Shown here: positions 44,630-52,988 of the stretch, in pieces
Layout: every line of letters starts with the position of its first letter
Position numbering within the stretch: position 1 is the first letter of the stretch
Source: Streptomyces sp. NBC_00094
Lineage (GTDB): Bacteria > Actinomycetota > Actinomycetes > Streptomycetales > Streptomycetaceae
Length of the DNA: 64,000 nucleotides
NCBI RefSeq assembly: GCF_026343125.1
Contig: NZ_JAPEMB010000001.1
Coordinates: forward strand, 3,353,501-3,417,500
Reading direction: 5' to 3'
Program-made: the position numbers and the translations under genes
Notes under the pieces: generated by a model
The model's database searches: none
Told to the model about the DNA's origin: nothing
What the model saw: only the letters and a program-made list of their open reading frames with translations

Positions 44630-45358
44630 GTGGCAGAAGGATCAGGTCCCGACACGGGCGCACACGAAACCGTGCACGCCGACGCTCATGACGTCGGACA
44701 CGACGGCGTGCACGACGGCGTACGCGAGTACCGCATGGACGATCTGGCGACGGCCGCCGGCATCACCGTGCGCACCCTGCGCTTCTACCGCGAGCGCGGA
44801 CTGATCCCGCCACCCCGCCGCGAGGGCCGGATCGCCTGGTACGACGAGCACCACCTCGCCCGGCTGCGCACCATCGCCGCCCTCCTGGAGCGCGGCCACA
44901 CCCTCACCGGCATCGCCGACCTCACCACCGCCTTCGAGACCGGACGGAACGTCCGCGAGGTCCTCGCCCTCGGTCCCCCCACCGAGGAGGAGCCCGTCCG
45001 CCTCACCCCCGGGGAGCTCGCCGACCACTTCTCCGGCGAGGTCACCCCCGAGAACCTCGCGGCCGCCCTCGACCTCGGCTACCTCGCCACCGACGGCGAG
45101 GAGATCATCCACGTCAGCCGCCGCCTGCTCGACGTCTCCGCCTCGCTCGTCCGCGAGGGCATCCCGCTCGCCGAGGTCCTCAAGGCGGGCGCCCGCGTCC
45201 GCGAACACGCCGACGCGCTCGCGGAGCTCTTCACCGAACTGCTGCGCGCGCACGCGGCCGAGGACGACGTGTGGCGGCTGCGACCGCTCGCGAAGAGCGT
45301 CGTCGAGGCCGAACTGTCGATGGCACTCGACCGACGCCTGCGCCCCGAGGACACCTGA
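44630..45358 (+). CDS. MerR family transcriptional regulator
   Basis: 242 residues. The MerR helix-turn-helix is at about 36-105 (MDDLATAAGITVRTLRFYRERGLIPPPRREGRIAWYDEHHLARL), followed by an effector domain without the metal-binding cysteines of true MerR. An N-terminal extension of about 34 residues is rich in His and Asp (HETVHADAHDVGHDG); the protein could instead start at a later GTG or ATG. It is divergent from the monooxygenase operon, which it probably controls. Confidence 0.85.
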   Translation: MAEGSGPDTGAHETVHADAHDVGHDGVHDGVREYRMDDLATAAGITVRTLRFYRERGLIPPPRREGRIAWYDEHHLARLRTIAALLERGHTLTGIADLTTAFETGRNVREVLALGPPTEEEPVRLTPGELADHFSGEVTPENLAAALDLGYLATDGEEIIHVSRRLLDVSASLVREGIPLAEVLKAGARVREHADALAELFTELLRAHAAEDDVWRLRPLAKSVVEAELSMALDRRLRPEDT

Positions 45359-45446
45359 CTCCCGGCGGCACACCGCCCGGAGCGCGCCCGGATCCCCACG
45401 GAGACCACGAGCGGCGCAGCCGGACGGGGCGCCCCTCCGCCGCTCC

Positions 45447-46250
45447 CTACAGGTCGTACACCGCGGTCACGGGGGCGTGGTCGCTCCACCGCTCGGCATG
45501 GGTGGCGGCCCGCTCGACGTAGGCCTTGACGGCCTTGCCGGCGAGGCCGGGAGTGGCGACCTGGTAGTCGATCCGCCAGCCGCTGTCGTTGTCGAAGGCG
45601 CGGCCGCGGTAGGACCACCAGGAGTAGGGCCCCTCCTGCTCGGGGTGCAGGGCACGCACGACGTCGACGTATCCCCCGTCGCCCTCGTCGAGGACCCGCC
45701 CCAGCCACTCCCGCTCCTCGGGCAGGAAGCCGGCGTTCTTCTTGTTGGCCTTCCAGTTCTTGAGGTCGGCCTCGCGGTGGGCGATGTTCCAGTCGCCGCA
45801 GACGACGACCTCGCGACCGTCGGCGGCGGCCCGCTCCCCGAGGTCCTTCAGGTACGGCAGGAACTCGCCCATGAACCGCATCTTCTCGTCCTGGCGCTCG
45901 GTGCCGACCTCGCCGGAGGGCAGGTAGAGGCTGGCGACGGTCACACCGGGCAGGTCGGCCTCGATGTACCGGCCGCTGCCGTCGAACTCGCTCGACCCGA
46001 AGCCGACGCGCACCCGGTCGGGCTCGCGGCGGGTGTAGAGGGAGACTCCGGCGCGGCCCTTGGCGGCGGCGGGCGCGTGGGCGGTGAACCAGCCCTCGGG
46101 CGCCCGTACCTCCGCGGGCAGCTGGGCCTCCTCGGCGCGGACCTCCTGGAGGCAGACCACATCGGCGGAGCTACCGGCCAGCCACTCGACGAAGCCCTTC
46201 TTGGCGGCGGCACGGAGTCCATTGACATTCACGGACGTGACAGTGAGCAT
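45447..46250 (-). CDS. xthA: Exodeoxyribonuclease III
   Basis: 267 residues, AP-endonuclease/exonuclease III family acting in base-excision repair. Motifs in order: SVNVNGLRAA, CLQEVRAEE (catalytic Glu), GDWNIAHREAD, WWSYRG, IDYQVATPG and SDHAPV (catalytic Asp-His). TATTCT ends 6 bases before the ATG at 46250 and no ribosome site is seen, so it is probably leaderless. It is divergent from a GNAT gene with only 50 bases between. Confidence 0.94.
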   Translation of the reverse strand: MLTVTSVNVNGLRAAAKKGFVEWLAGSSADVVCLQEVRAEEAQLPAEVRAPEGWFTAHAPAAAKGRAGVSLYTRREPDRVRVGFGSSEFDGSGRYIEADLPGVTVASLYLPSGEVGTERQDEKMRFMGEFLPYLKDLGERAAADGREVVVCGDWNIAHREADLKNWKANKKNAGFLPEEREWLGRVLDEGDGGYVDVVRALHPEQEGPYSWWSYRGRAFDNDSGWRIDYQVATPGLAGKAVKAYVERAATHAERWSDHAPVTAVYDL

Positions 46251-46300
46251 CCCGGGAGAATACCGACACCGCATATCTGCATACATGTACGATACTCTGC

Positions 46301-46780
46301 ATGAACATCCAGCCCACCCCCTTCGACCACCCCGATGCCGTCAAGCTCAACGACGCGGTGCAGCTCGAATACGCCGCCCGCTACGACGACGAGGGCGATG
46401 TCACACCGCTGGACTCCGCGATGTTCGTCCCCCCGCACGGCCTCTACCTCCTCGCCTACGACGACCAGGGCCACCCCGTGGCCACGGGCGGCTGGCGCAC
46501 CCAGAACACGAACGACGCGGGCTACGCGGACGGCGACGCCGAGCTGAAGCGCATGTACGTGATCCCCGAGGCCCGCGGCCTGGGCCTGGCCCGCCGCATC
46601 CTGACGGCCCTGGAGTCCGACGCCCGCGCGGCGGGTCGCACCCGCATGGTCCTGGAGACGGGCGTGGCCCAACCCGAAGCCATCTCCCTCTACACCTCCA
46701 GCGGGTACGAACCCTGCGTCAAGTTCGGCCACTACCGCGACTACCCGACCAGCCGCTGCTTCGCCAAGCCCCTGGCCTGA
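46301..46780 (+). CDS. GNAT family N-acetyltransferase
   Basis: 159 residues. Acetyl-CoA motif MYVIPEARGLGLARRILTALE (about 84-104) and the Tyr-containing SLYTSSGY motif. TACGAT and GATACT in the AT-rich stretch just before the ATG suggest a leaderless start. The substrate is unknown. Confidence 0.85.
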   Translation: MNIQPTPFDHPDAVKLNDAVQLEYAARYDDEGDVTPLDSAMFVPPHGLYLLAYDDQGHPVATGGWRTQNTNDAGYADGDAELKRMYVIPEARGLGLARRILTALESDARAAGRTRMVLETGVAQPEAISLYTSSGYEPCVKFGHYRDYPTSRCFAKPLA

Positions 46781-46837
46781 CGCCGACCGCCGCGCTCCCC
46801 GGGGGGCGCGGCGCGCGGCATGCCCCGGAACGCCGAA

Positions 46838-46869
46838 AATCCCGCCCGATCTTTCGATCGGACGGGATT
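46838..46869. terminator. Hairpin terminator between the GNAT and tRNA-Ala
   Basis: A 14-position stem with one mismatch (AATCCCGCCCGATC at 46838-46851 against 46856-46869) and a TTTC loop. It lies 58 bases past the GNAT stop and 12 bases past the 3' end of the tRNA, so it can stop both. Confidence 0.8.
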
Positions 46870-46880
46870 CCCGGTGTCTG

Positions 46881-46954
46881 TGGACCTGTGGGGATTTGAA
46901 CCCCAGACCCCCTCGATGCGAACGAGGTGCGCTACCAGACTGCGCCACAGGCCC
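46881..46954 (-). tRNA. tRNA-Ala (CGC)
   Basis: A 74-base cloverleaf on the minus strand. Acceptor GGGCCTG pairs with CAGGTCC (one G-U), the D arm is GCGC...GCGC, the anticodon stem CCTCG/CGAGG holds loop TTCGCAT with anticodon CGC (reads GCG, Ala), and the T arm is TGGGG-TTCAAAT-CCCCA. The discriminator is A and CCA is not encoded. There is no integrase next to it. Confidence 0.95.
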
Positions 46955-47048
46955 TTGCGACGTGTGAAACATTAGCATCCCTACCGGCTCACGCAAAAAT
47001 CCGTTCCGCCGCAGGTCACCGGGGGCCGTCGCGGGCCCCCGGCGGGGG

Positions 47049-48077
47049 TCATTCGTTGGCCGCCCGAGGGCGGTCGTCGTCCGCGTACTGGTCGAAGAGC
47101 GGCGTGCGGCCGTTGTCGCGGCCGCGGCGCGGCGGGGCGCTCCGGCGGCGAGGAGCCGGGGACGGGGCGGGGGCCGGGTCCGCGGCCGTCGAGGAGCGGG
47201 CCGCGCTCCAGGTCTCCGGGTCCGTGATGTCGACGCCGCTCGACGCGCGCGGGGCGACCGGGGCGGTGACGTACGTGGGGAGCGGGACCGGGACCGGCTC
47301 CCAGCTGTCGCCGCGGGCCGGGCCGCGCTCGCGCTGCTGGTCCACCCACTCCGCGTGGTCGGTCTGCTCGACCAGGGCACGGCGGCCCGCCTCCTGCGGG
47401 GAGGCCTCGGGCGCCGGCTCGGGCGTCGGGGTGGGCCGTCGGCTCTCGCGCAGCCGGGCCGCCGCCGCTTCCGCGCGGCGCCGGTCCATCACGTACACGA
47501 AGCGCCGCCGCTCCTGGACCCGCAGATGCACGATGTACGAGCTCAGGAGCAGCGCCGGGACCGCGGGCGCCCACAGGAAGGGGACGCCGCCGACGGCCGC
47601 GACGACCGCGCCGAGGGTGAAGCCGGCGAAGAGGAGCGTCGTGGTGCGCCGGCGCCGGGCGAGGACCTTGCCCCGGCGGGCCCGCTCGGCCGCCGCGCCC
47701 GTGGCCGGGCGGGCCGGGGCGGGGGCGGAGGCGGGTTCCGGCGCGGGTTCCGGTTCGGGCTCCGGGAGTTCGAGGCGCGCCTCGGTCCTGGCCGCGGGCG
47801 CGGAAAAGGCCCGGACGTCGACCGAGCTCAGATGCTCGGTCTCCACGTCCGGGTCCACGTCGGGCGTCGGTCCCTCCGCCGTAAGGTCCCGCTCCTTGAG
47901 CTCCTTGGCGTACCGGCGCTCCATTCCCGCCCGTCCGGACAGCAGCCGGATGGCGGTGCTGAAGCGTTCCGTCGGACGGGCTTCGTTCAGCTCGTCCTGC
48001 CTGCGGAGCCACATCGGCACCAAGTAGGCGGCCCAGGCCCCGACGATGACTGCGTAGATGAGGCCGCTGCTGCTCAC
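47049..48077 (-). CDS. sepX: Divisome membrane protein SepX/GlpR
   Basis: 342 residues. It begins MSSSGLIYAVIVGAWAAYLVP, a membrane helix, then the conserved cytoplasmic RRQDELNEARPTERFSTAIRLL and ERRYAKELKER blocks. A Pro/Glu linker leads to two more helices (about 155-190, TTLLFAGFTLGAVVAAVG and FLWAPAVPALLLSSY) and a long basic, Pro-rich tail. This matches SepX of Streptomyces and GlpR of corynebacteria, the membrane receptor of the gephyrin-like division protein Glp, encoded here at 49944-51362. It acts in septum formation. Confidence 0.85.
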   Translation of the reverse strand: MSSSGLIYAVIVGAWAAYLVPMWLRRQDELNEARPTERFSTAIRLLSGRAGMERRYAKELKERDLTAEGPTPDVDPDVETEHLSSVDVRAFSAPAARTEARLELPEPEPEPAPEPASAPAPARPATGAAAERARRGKVLARRRRTTTLLFAGFTLGAVVAAVGGVPFLWAPAVPALLLSSYIVHLRVQERRRFVYVMDRRRAEAAAARLRESRRPTPTPEPAPEASPQEAGRRALVEQTDHAEWVDQQRERGPARGDSWEPVPVPLPTYVTAPVAPRASSGVDITDPETWSAARSSTAADPAPAPSPAPRRRSAPPRRGRDNGRTPLFDQYADDDRPRAANE

Positions 48078-48213
48078 GCCTCACACGGTAGAGGGGTTCG
48101 CGTGGGGGCATCGGCCAATTGGCCCGGTGTGTCGCACGATCTGGCTGATATCACTGAACTTTTTTGTGATTGTTCAGATCGTTTGCGTGCAACTACCGAT
48201 TGAATTCGAACAC

Positions 48214-48825
48214 TTATTTCATTCTCGTCTGACGCCAACGCCGGACGAGCCCCTCCGGCACCTCCTCCACCGTCAGCGCGAAGACCAGATGATCCCGCCA
48301 CGCGCCGTCGATATGGAGATAGCGGGGGCGCAGCCCCTCCTCGCGAAAGCCGAGTTTCTCGACGACGCGGCGCGAAGGGCCGTTCTCCGGACGGATGCAG
48401 ACCTCCATGCGGTGCAGCCCGACCGCGCGGAAGCAGTGGTCGACGGCGAGCGCGACCGCCGTCGGCATCACCCCGCGCCCGGCCACCTCGCTGTCCACCC
48501 AGTACCCCACGTGGCCCGAGCACATCGAGCCCCAGGTGATCCCGGCCACGGTCAACTGACCGACGAGCCGCCCCTGGTACTCGATGACGAACGGCAGCAT
48601 CCGGCCGGCCTTCGCCTCCGACCGCAGATGACGCACCATCTGACGGTACGTCGGCCGCTGCGCGACCGGGCCGCCCGGTGCCGCCGGCGGCACCGTCGCC
48701 TCCCAGGGCCGCAGCCACTCGCGATTACGTCGGTTCACCTCGCGCCAGGCCCGCTGGTCGGCCATCTTTATCGGACGGAGGACGACGTCCCCGTCCACCA
48801 GGACCACGGGCCAGGGCGGGATCAT
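48214..48825 (-). CDS. GNAT N-acetyltransferase (RimJ/RimL type) of the sepX-glp locus
   Basis: 203 residues. The RimJ-like opening VVLRPIKMADQRAWREVNRRNREWL, the acetyl-CoA loop DSEVAGRGVMPTAVALAVDH and the NGPSRRVVEKLGFREEG motif identify a protein N-terminal-type acetyltransferase. The ATG overlaps the mogA stop (ATGA). Its target is unknown, but linkage to glp and sepX is conserved. Confidence 0.88.
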   Translation of the reverse strand: MIPPWPVVLVDGDVVLRPIKMADQRAWREVNRRNREWLRPWEATVPPAAPGGPVAQRPTYRQMVRHLRSEAKAGRMLPFVIEYQGRLVGQLTVAGITWGSMCSGHVGYWVDSEVAGRGVMPTAVALAVDHCFRAVGLHRMEVCIRPENGPSRRVVEKLGFREEGLRPRYLHIDGAWRDHLVFALTVEEVPEGLVRRWRQTRMK

Positions 48826-49403
48826 GACGGTCTCGGGTGGTCGCCGCCGCGGATCTGGTCGACGGCGTGCCGCAGCAGCGGCTCCAGGACCGCGAGCCCG
48901 TCCCGTACCCCGCCCGGCGAACCCGGCAGGTTCACCACCAGGGTGCCGCCCGCGACCCCCGCGAGGCCGCGCGAGAGCGCCGCCGTCGGCACCTTCTCCC
49001 GGCCGTACGCGCGAATCGCCTCCGGGATGCCCGGGATCTCGCGGTCCAGGACCCGGCGGGTGACCTCGGGCGTCTCGTCGGTGGGCGAGATGCCCGTACC
49101 GCCGGTGGTGACGATCGCGTCGTACCCCGCCTCGATCCCCGCCCGCAGCGCGGCCTCCACCGGCGCCCCGTCCGGGACGATCTGCGGGCCGTCCACGGCG
49201 AAGCCCATCCGGGCCAGGCCCTCGGCGATCAGCGGACCGCCCTTGTCCTCGTACACGCCGGCCGAGGCGCGGTTCGAGGCGGTGACGACCAGGGCGGAGT
49301 ACGGGGCGGACAAGGCACCGCCGAGCACGGCCGGGAGCGACTCGCTCGTCGGCGCCTCGGCCTCGTGGACGTGTGCTCCCGCCACCCGGCCCGCGCGCGT
49401 CAC
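48822..49403 (-). CDS. Molybdenum cofactor biosynthesis protein MogA/MoaB
   Basis: 193 residues. The core from about residue 35 has [22 protein letters not shown] and [15 protein letters not shown] (molybdopterin-binding), with NLPGSPGG near the end. It adenylylates molybdopterin before metal insertion. The GTG overlaps the moaC stop by 4 bases. The first 30 or so residues are extra and the true start may lie inside. Confidence 0.9.
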   Translation of the reverse strand: MTRAGRVAGAHVHEAEAPTSESLPAVLGGALSAPYSALVVTASNRASAGVYEDKGGPLIAEGLARMGFAVDGPQIVPDGAPVEAALRAGIEAGYDAIVTTGGTGISPTDETPEVTRRVLDREIPGIPEAIRAYGREKVPTAALSRGLAGVAGGTLVVNLPGSPGGVRDGLAVLEPLLRHAVDQIRGGDHPRPS

Positions 49404-49885
49404 GATCCGCTCCGCGTCCAGTGGCCCGACTTTCCGCCCGTCTTCTCCTCCACCCGTACGTCGGAGATGACCGCGCCCTTGTCAACCGCCTTCACCATGT
49501 CGACGACGGTCAGGGCCGCCACCGAGACCGCCGTCAGGGCCTCCATCTCGACGCCCGTGCGGTCCGTCGTCTTCACCGTCGCCAGGATCTCGACGGCCTC
49601 GTCCGTGACCGCCAGGTCCAGCGTGACGCCCGAGACGGCGAGCGGATGGCAGAGCGGGATCAGGTCGGGGGTCTTCTTCGCCCCCATGATCCCGGCGATC
49701 CGGGCCGTCGCCAGCGCGTCGCCCTTGGGGACGCCCTCGCCGCGGAGCAGCTCGATCACGCGCGGCGAGACGAGGACCCGGCCGCTGGCCCGCGCCGTGC
49801 GGGCCGTGACGTCCTTCGCGGAGACGTCGACCATGCGGGCCGCACCCGCCTCGTCGATGTGGGTGAGACCTTGCTGCGTGCTCAT
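49400..49885 (-). CDS. moaC: Cyclic pyranopterin monophosphate synthase MoaC
   Basis: 161 residues, full length. Motifs: [37 protein letters not shown] and [26 protein letters not shown]. It makes cyclic pyranopterin monophosphate in molybdenum cofactor synthesis. GGGAG lies about 12 bases before the ATG. It is coupled downstream to mogA. Confidence 0.94.
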   Translation of the reverse strand: MSTQQGLTHIDEAGAARMVDVSAKDVTARTARASGRVLVSPRVIELLRGEGVPKGDALATARIAGIMGAKKTPDLIPLCHPLAVSGVTLDLAVTDEAVEILATVKTTDRTGVEMEALTAVSVAALTVVDMVKAVDKGAVISDVRVEEKTGGKSGHWTRSGS

Positions 49886-49943
49886 GGCCGTGACACTCCC
49901 GGTCGCTGTATGGGGACGACACCGTACCCCCACCCTCGCCCCC

Positions 49944-51362
49944 TCAGCCGAGGAGGACCACTTCCAGCTCACTGCCCGGCTCCACGCTGTCCGTCTCCTC
50001 GGGGACCACGAGCAGGCAGTCCGCGTGCGCGAGGGCCGCGATCAGGTGCGAGCCGGCGCCGCCCACCGGAGTGACGGTGCCCGCCTCCGGGTCGTACGCG
50101 CCGCGCAGGAACTGACGGCGGCCGGCCGGCGACGACAGCGCCTTGTCCGCGGTGAGGACCGCCGTGACGGTCGGTCTGTGCAGGTCCTCGACGCCCATCA
50201 GGGCCCGGATCGCGGGCCGCACGAAGAGCTCGAAGGAGACGTACGAGGAGACCGGGTTGCCCGGCAGCGCGAGGAGCGGGATCTGCTCGGCGCCGATCGC
50301 GCCGAAGCCCTGCGGCTTGCCCGGCTGCATGGCCAGCTTGCGGAAGTCGACCTGCCCGTCGGCGCCCAGCGCCTCCTTCACCACGTCGTACGCCCCGACG
50401 CTCACCCCGCCCGTCGTCACGATCAGGTCCGCCCGGATGAGCTGGTCCTCGATCGTGGCCCGCAGCGTCTCGGCGTCGTCGGTGACGGCGCCCACCCGGT
50501 AGGCCAGGGCGCCCGCGTCCCGCGCGGCCGCGGCCAGCGCGAAGCTGTTGGAGTCGTGGATCTGGCCCTCGCCCAGCGGCTCGCCGGGCTGGACGAGCTC
50601 GCTGCCGGTGGAGATGACCACGACCCTCGGACGCGGCCGCACGCGGACCGTGCCCCGGCCGATCGCCGCGAGGAGCCCGATCTGCGGCGGCCCCAGGACC
50701 GTGCCCGCCGCGAGGGCCAGCTCCCCGGCCCGGACGTCGCTGCCGCGCGCGCGGACGTGCGCGCGGGCCTCGGCGGCCCGGTGCACCCGGACCTCGCCGC
50801 CCGCGCCCTCCGGGGCGGAGCTCGCGGCGCGCATGCCGGTGGCCGCGCCCCCGCCCGTACCGCCGTCGGTCCACTCGACGGGGACGACGGCCTCGGCGCC
50901 GGGCGGCAGCGGGGCGCCCGTCATGATCCGGGCGGCCTGGCCGGGGCCGACCGTGGGCAGCCCGCCGTCACCGGCCGCGACGTCCCCGATGACCGTGAGG
51001 ACGGCGGGGAACTCCTCGGTGGCACCGGCGACATCGGCGACCCGTACCGCGTACCCGTCCATGGAGCTGTTGTCGAAGGGCGGCAGCGCGACCGGCACCG
51101 TCACGTCCTCGACGAGGACGCAGCCCTGCGCGTCGAGGAGTTGGAGTTCGATGGGTTCGAGCGGGCCGACCGTCGCGAGGATGTCGGCCAGGTGCTCGTC
51201 CACCGACCACAGGCCGCCGGCCGGACCCGCGCAGGGGTCCGCCGGGCCGTGCTCGTGGCCGTGGCCGTGGCCGTGGCCGTGGCCGTGGCCGTGGCCGTGG
51301 CCGTGGCCGTGGCCGTCGGACGGGTGCTCGCCTGACGACGACGGTGTCGCGCTGCTGCTCAA
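49944..51362 (-). CDS. glp: MoeA/gephyrin-like divisome protein Glp
   Basis: 472 residues from a TTG 4 bases after the galU stop, with GGAG inside the end of galU. After an unusual His-Gly tract (about 16-36) come the MoeA domains: [44 protein letters not shown] and [15 protein letters not shown]. In Corynebacterium the equivalent MoeA-like Glp binds FtsZ and the receptor GlpR. The conserved position between galU and moaC-mogA-sepX supports Glp rather than a plain molybdotransferase, although both roles are possible. Confidence 0.85.
   Translation of the reverse strand: MSSSATPSSSGEHPSDGHGHGHGHGHGHGHGHGHGHEHGPADPCAGPAGGLWSVDEHLADILATVGPLEPIELQLLDAQGCVLVEDVTVPVALPPFDNSSMDGYAVRVADVAGATEEFPAVLTVIGDVAAGDGGLPTVGPGQAARIMTGAPLPPGAEAVVPVEWTDGGTGGGAATGMRAASSAPEGAGGEVRVHRAAEARAHVRARGSDVRAGELALAAGTVLGPPQIGLLAAIGRGTVRVRPRPRVVVISTGSELVQPGEPLGEGQIHDSNSFALAAAARDAGALAYRVGAVTDDAETLRATIEDQLIRADLIVTTGGVSVGAYDVVKEALGADGQVDFRKLAMQPGKPQGFGAIGAEQIPLLALPGNPVSSYVSFELFVRPAIRALMGVEDLHRPTVTAVLTADKALSSPAGRRQFLRGAYDPEAGTVTPVGGAGSHLIAALAHADCLLVVPEETDSVEPGSELEVVLLG
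51255..51314 (-). repeat. Hexanucleotide repeat (GTGGCC), ten perfect copies
   Basis: Ten uninterrupted copies of GTGGCC encode ten Gly-His pairs at the N-terminus of Glp. The unit length keeps the frame, so the tract can expand or contract freely. Confidence 0.92.
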
Positions 51363-51366
51363 GGTC

Positions 51367-52278
51367 CTACATCTCCTCGCTGACGTATCTCCGGAGCCAG
51401 GCCCGGAAGTCCGGTCCCAGATCTTCACGTTCGCACGCGAGTCTGACAATGGCACGCAGATAGTCCCCGCGGTCACCGGTGTCATAACGGCGCCCCTTGA
51501 ACACGACACCGTGCACCGGCCCGCCGATCTTCTCGTCGGTGGCCAGCTTCTGCAGGGCGTCGGTCAGCTGGATCTCGCCACCGCGACCCGGCTCGGTCTC
51601 CCGCAGCATCCCGAAGACGGCCGGATCCAGTACGTAGCGGCCGATGATCGCGTAATTGCTGGGCGCCTCCGCCGGTTCCGGCTTCTCGACCAGGTCCGTC
51701 ACCCGCACCACGTCCGAGTCGACGGTCGCCTCGACCGCCGCGCAGCCGTAGAGGTGGATCTGCGCGGGCTCGACCTCCATCAGCGCGATCACGCTGCCGC
51801 CCTCGCGCTCCTGGACCTCCACCATCCGCGCGAGCAACGGGTCGCGCGGGTCGATCAGGTCGTCACCGAGGAGCACCGCGAACGGCTGGTCACCGACGTG
51901 CGGGGCCGCGCACAGCACGGCGTGGCCGAGCCCGCGCGGGGCGCCCTGGCGCACGTAGTGCATGGTGGCGAGGTCGCTGGACTCCTGGACCTTGGAAAGG
52001 CGTTCGTCGTCGCCCTTCCGCATCAGAGCTTCCTCCAGCTCGTAGTTCCGGTCGAAGTGGTCCTCCAGGGGACGCTTGTTCCGGCCGGTGATCATCAGAA
52101 CGTCCGAGAGGCCGGCCGCGACGGCCTCCTCGACGACGTACTGGATGGCCGGCTTGTCGACGACCGGCAGCATCTCCTTCGGCGTCGCCTTGGTCGCCGG
52201 GAGGAAGCGGGTGCCGAGTCCGGCGGCCGGGATGACAGCCTTGCTGATCCGGCCGAGCCTGGGGAGCGACTGATTCAT
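51367..52278 (-). CDS. galU: UTP-glucose-1-phosphate uridylyltransferase
   Basis: 303 residues. N-terminal IPAAGLGTRFLPATKATPKEM carries the nucleotide-binding loop, with VVDKPAIQYVVEEA, LLGDDLID and VEKPEPAEAPSN following. It makes UDP-glucose for wall polymers and trehalose. AAGGTG lies 9 bases before the ATG at 52278. It is first in the galU-glp-moaC-mogA-acetyltransferase unit. Confidence 0.94.
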   Translation of the reverse strand: MNQSLPRLGRISKAVIPAAGLGTRFLPATKATPKEMLPVVDKPAIQYVVEEAVAAGLSDVLMITGRNKRPLEDHFDRNYELEEALMRKGDDERLSKVQESSDLATMHYVRQGAPRGLGHAVLCAAPHVGDQPFAVLLGDDLIDPRDPLLARMVEVQEREGGSVIALMEVEPAQIHLYGCAAVEATVDSDVVRVTDLVEKPEPAEAPSNYAIIGRYVLDPAVFGMLRETEPGRGGEIQLTDALQKLATDEKIGGPVHGVVFKGRRYDTGDRGDYLRAIVRLACEREDLGPDFRAWLRRYVSEEM

Positions 52279-52361
52279 GCGGTGCACCTTAGTCGTTCGG
52301 AATGAGAGAAAGATGTGGCTCCGATTAACTTCCTCCACATAAAGACAGTTACGAGAGTTTC

Positions 52362-52988
52362 GTGAATTCACATGAGGCCGTCATGACACCCGAGATGTCC
52401 GAAAAGACCATGCTCCGCAGTCGACTTCTGGCCGCCCGAGCCGCCCTGAGCCCCGAAGCCCTCGCGCACACGGCCGAATCCCTCGCCCGCCGGGGAGTGG
52501 AACTGGCCGAACTCGCGGAGGCGTCCACCGTCGCCGCCTACGTGTCCGTCGGCCGCGAGCCGGGCACGCGCGCGCTGCTCGACGCGCTGCACGCGCGCGG
52601 GGTGCGGGTCCTGCTCCCCGTGCTGCTCCCCGACAACGACCTGGACTGGGCCGCGTACGAAGGTCCCGAGCGGCTCGCGAAGGCCGGCCGGGGGCTCCTC
52701 GAACCGGTCGGGCCCCGCCTCGGCCCCGAGGCCGTCTGCGCCGCCGACGCCGTGCTGCTGCCCGGGCTCGCCGTCGACGGGCGCGGGATGCGGCTCGGAC
52801 GGGGCGGCGGCTCGTACGACCGGGTCCTCGCCCGGCTCGCCCGGGCGGGCGCCGACCCGGCCCTCGTGGTGCTCCTGTACGCGGACGAGGTGGTCGCCCG
52901 GGTCCCGGAGGAACCGCACGACCACCCCGTCCACGCGGTGGTGACCCCGCTGGGGGTCAGCCGCTTCCCGACGACCCCTACGGCTTGA
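52362..52988 (+). CDS. 5-formyltetrahydrofolate cyclo-ligase
   Basis: 208 residues. ATP-binding RLGRGGGSYDRVLARL near the C-terminus and the early basic block KTMLRSRLLAARAALSP define the family, which converts 5-formyl-THF to 5,10-methenyl-THF. In-frame ATGs at 52383 and 52395 are alternative starts. It is divergent from galU, and its end overlaps the convergent penicillin acylase gene by 11 bases. Confidence 0.9.
   Translation: MNSHEAVMTPEMSEKTMLRSRLLAARAALSPEALAHTAESLARRGVELAELAEASTVAAYVSVGREPGTRALLDALHARGVRVLLPVLLPDNDLDWAAYEGPERLAKAGRGLLEPVGPRLGPEAVCAADAVLLPGLAVDGRGMRLGRGGGSYDRVLARLARAGADPALVVLLYADEVVARVPEEPHDHPVHAVVTPLGVSRFPTTPTA

Noticed and set aside
46881..46954. tRNA-Ala as an integration site of a mobile element
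   Set aside because: No integrase and no repeat of the tRNA end was seen nearby.
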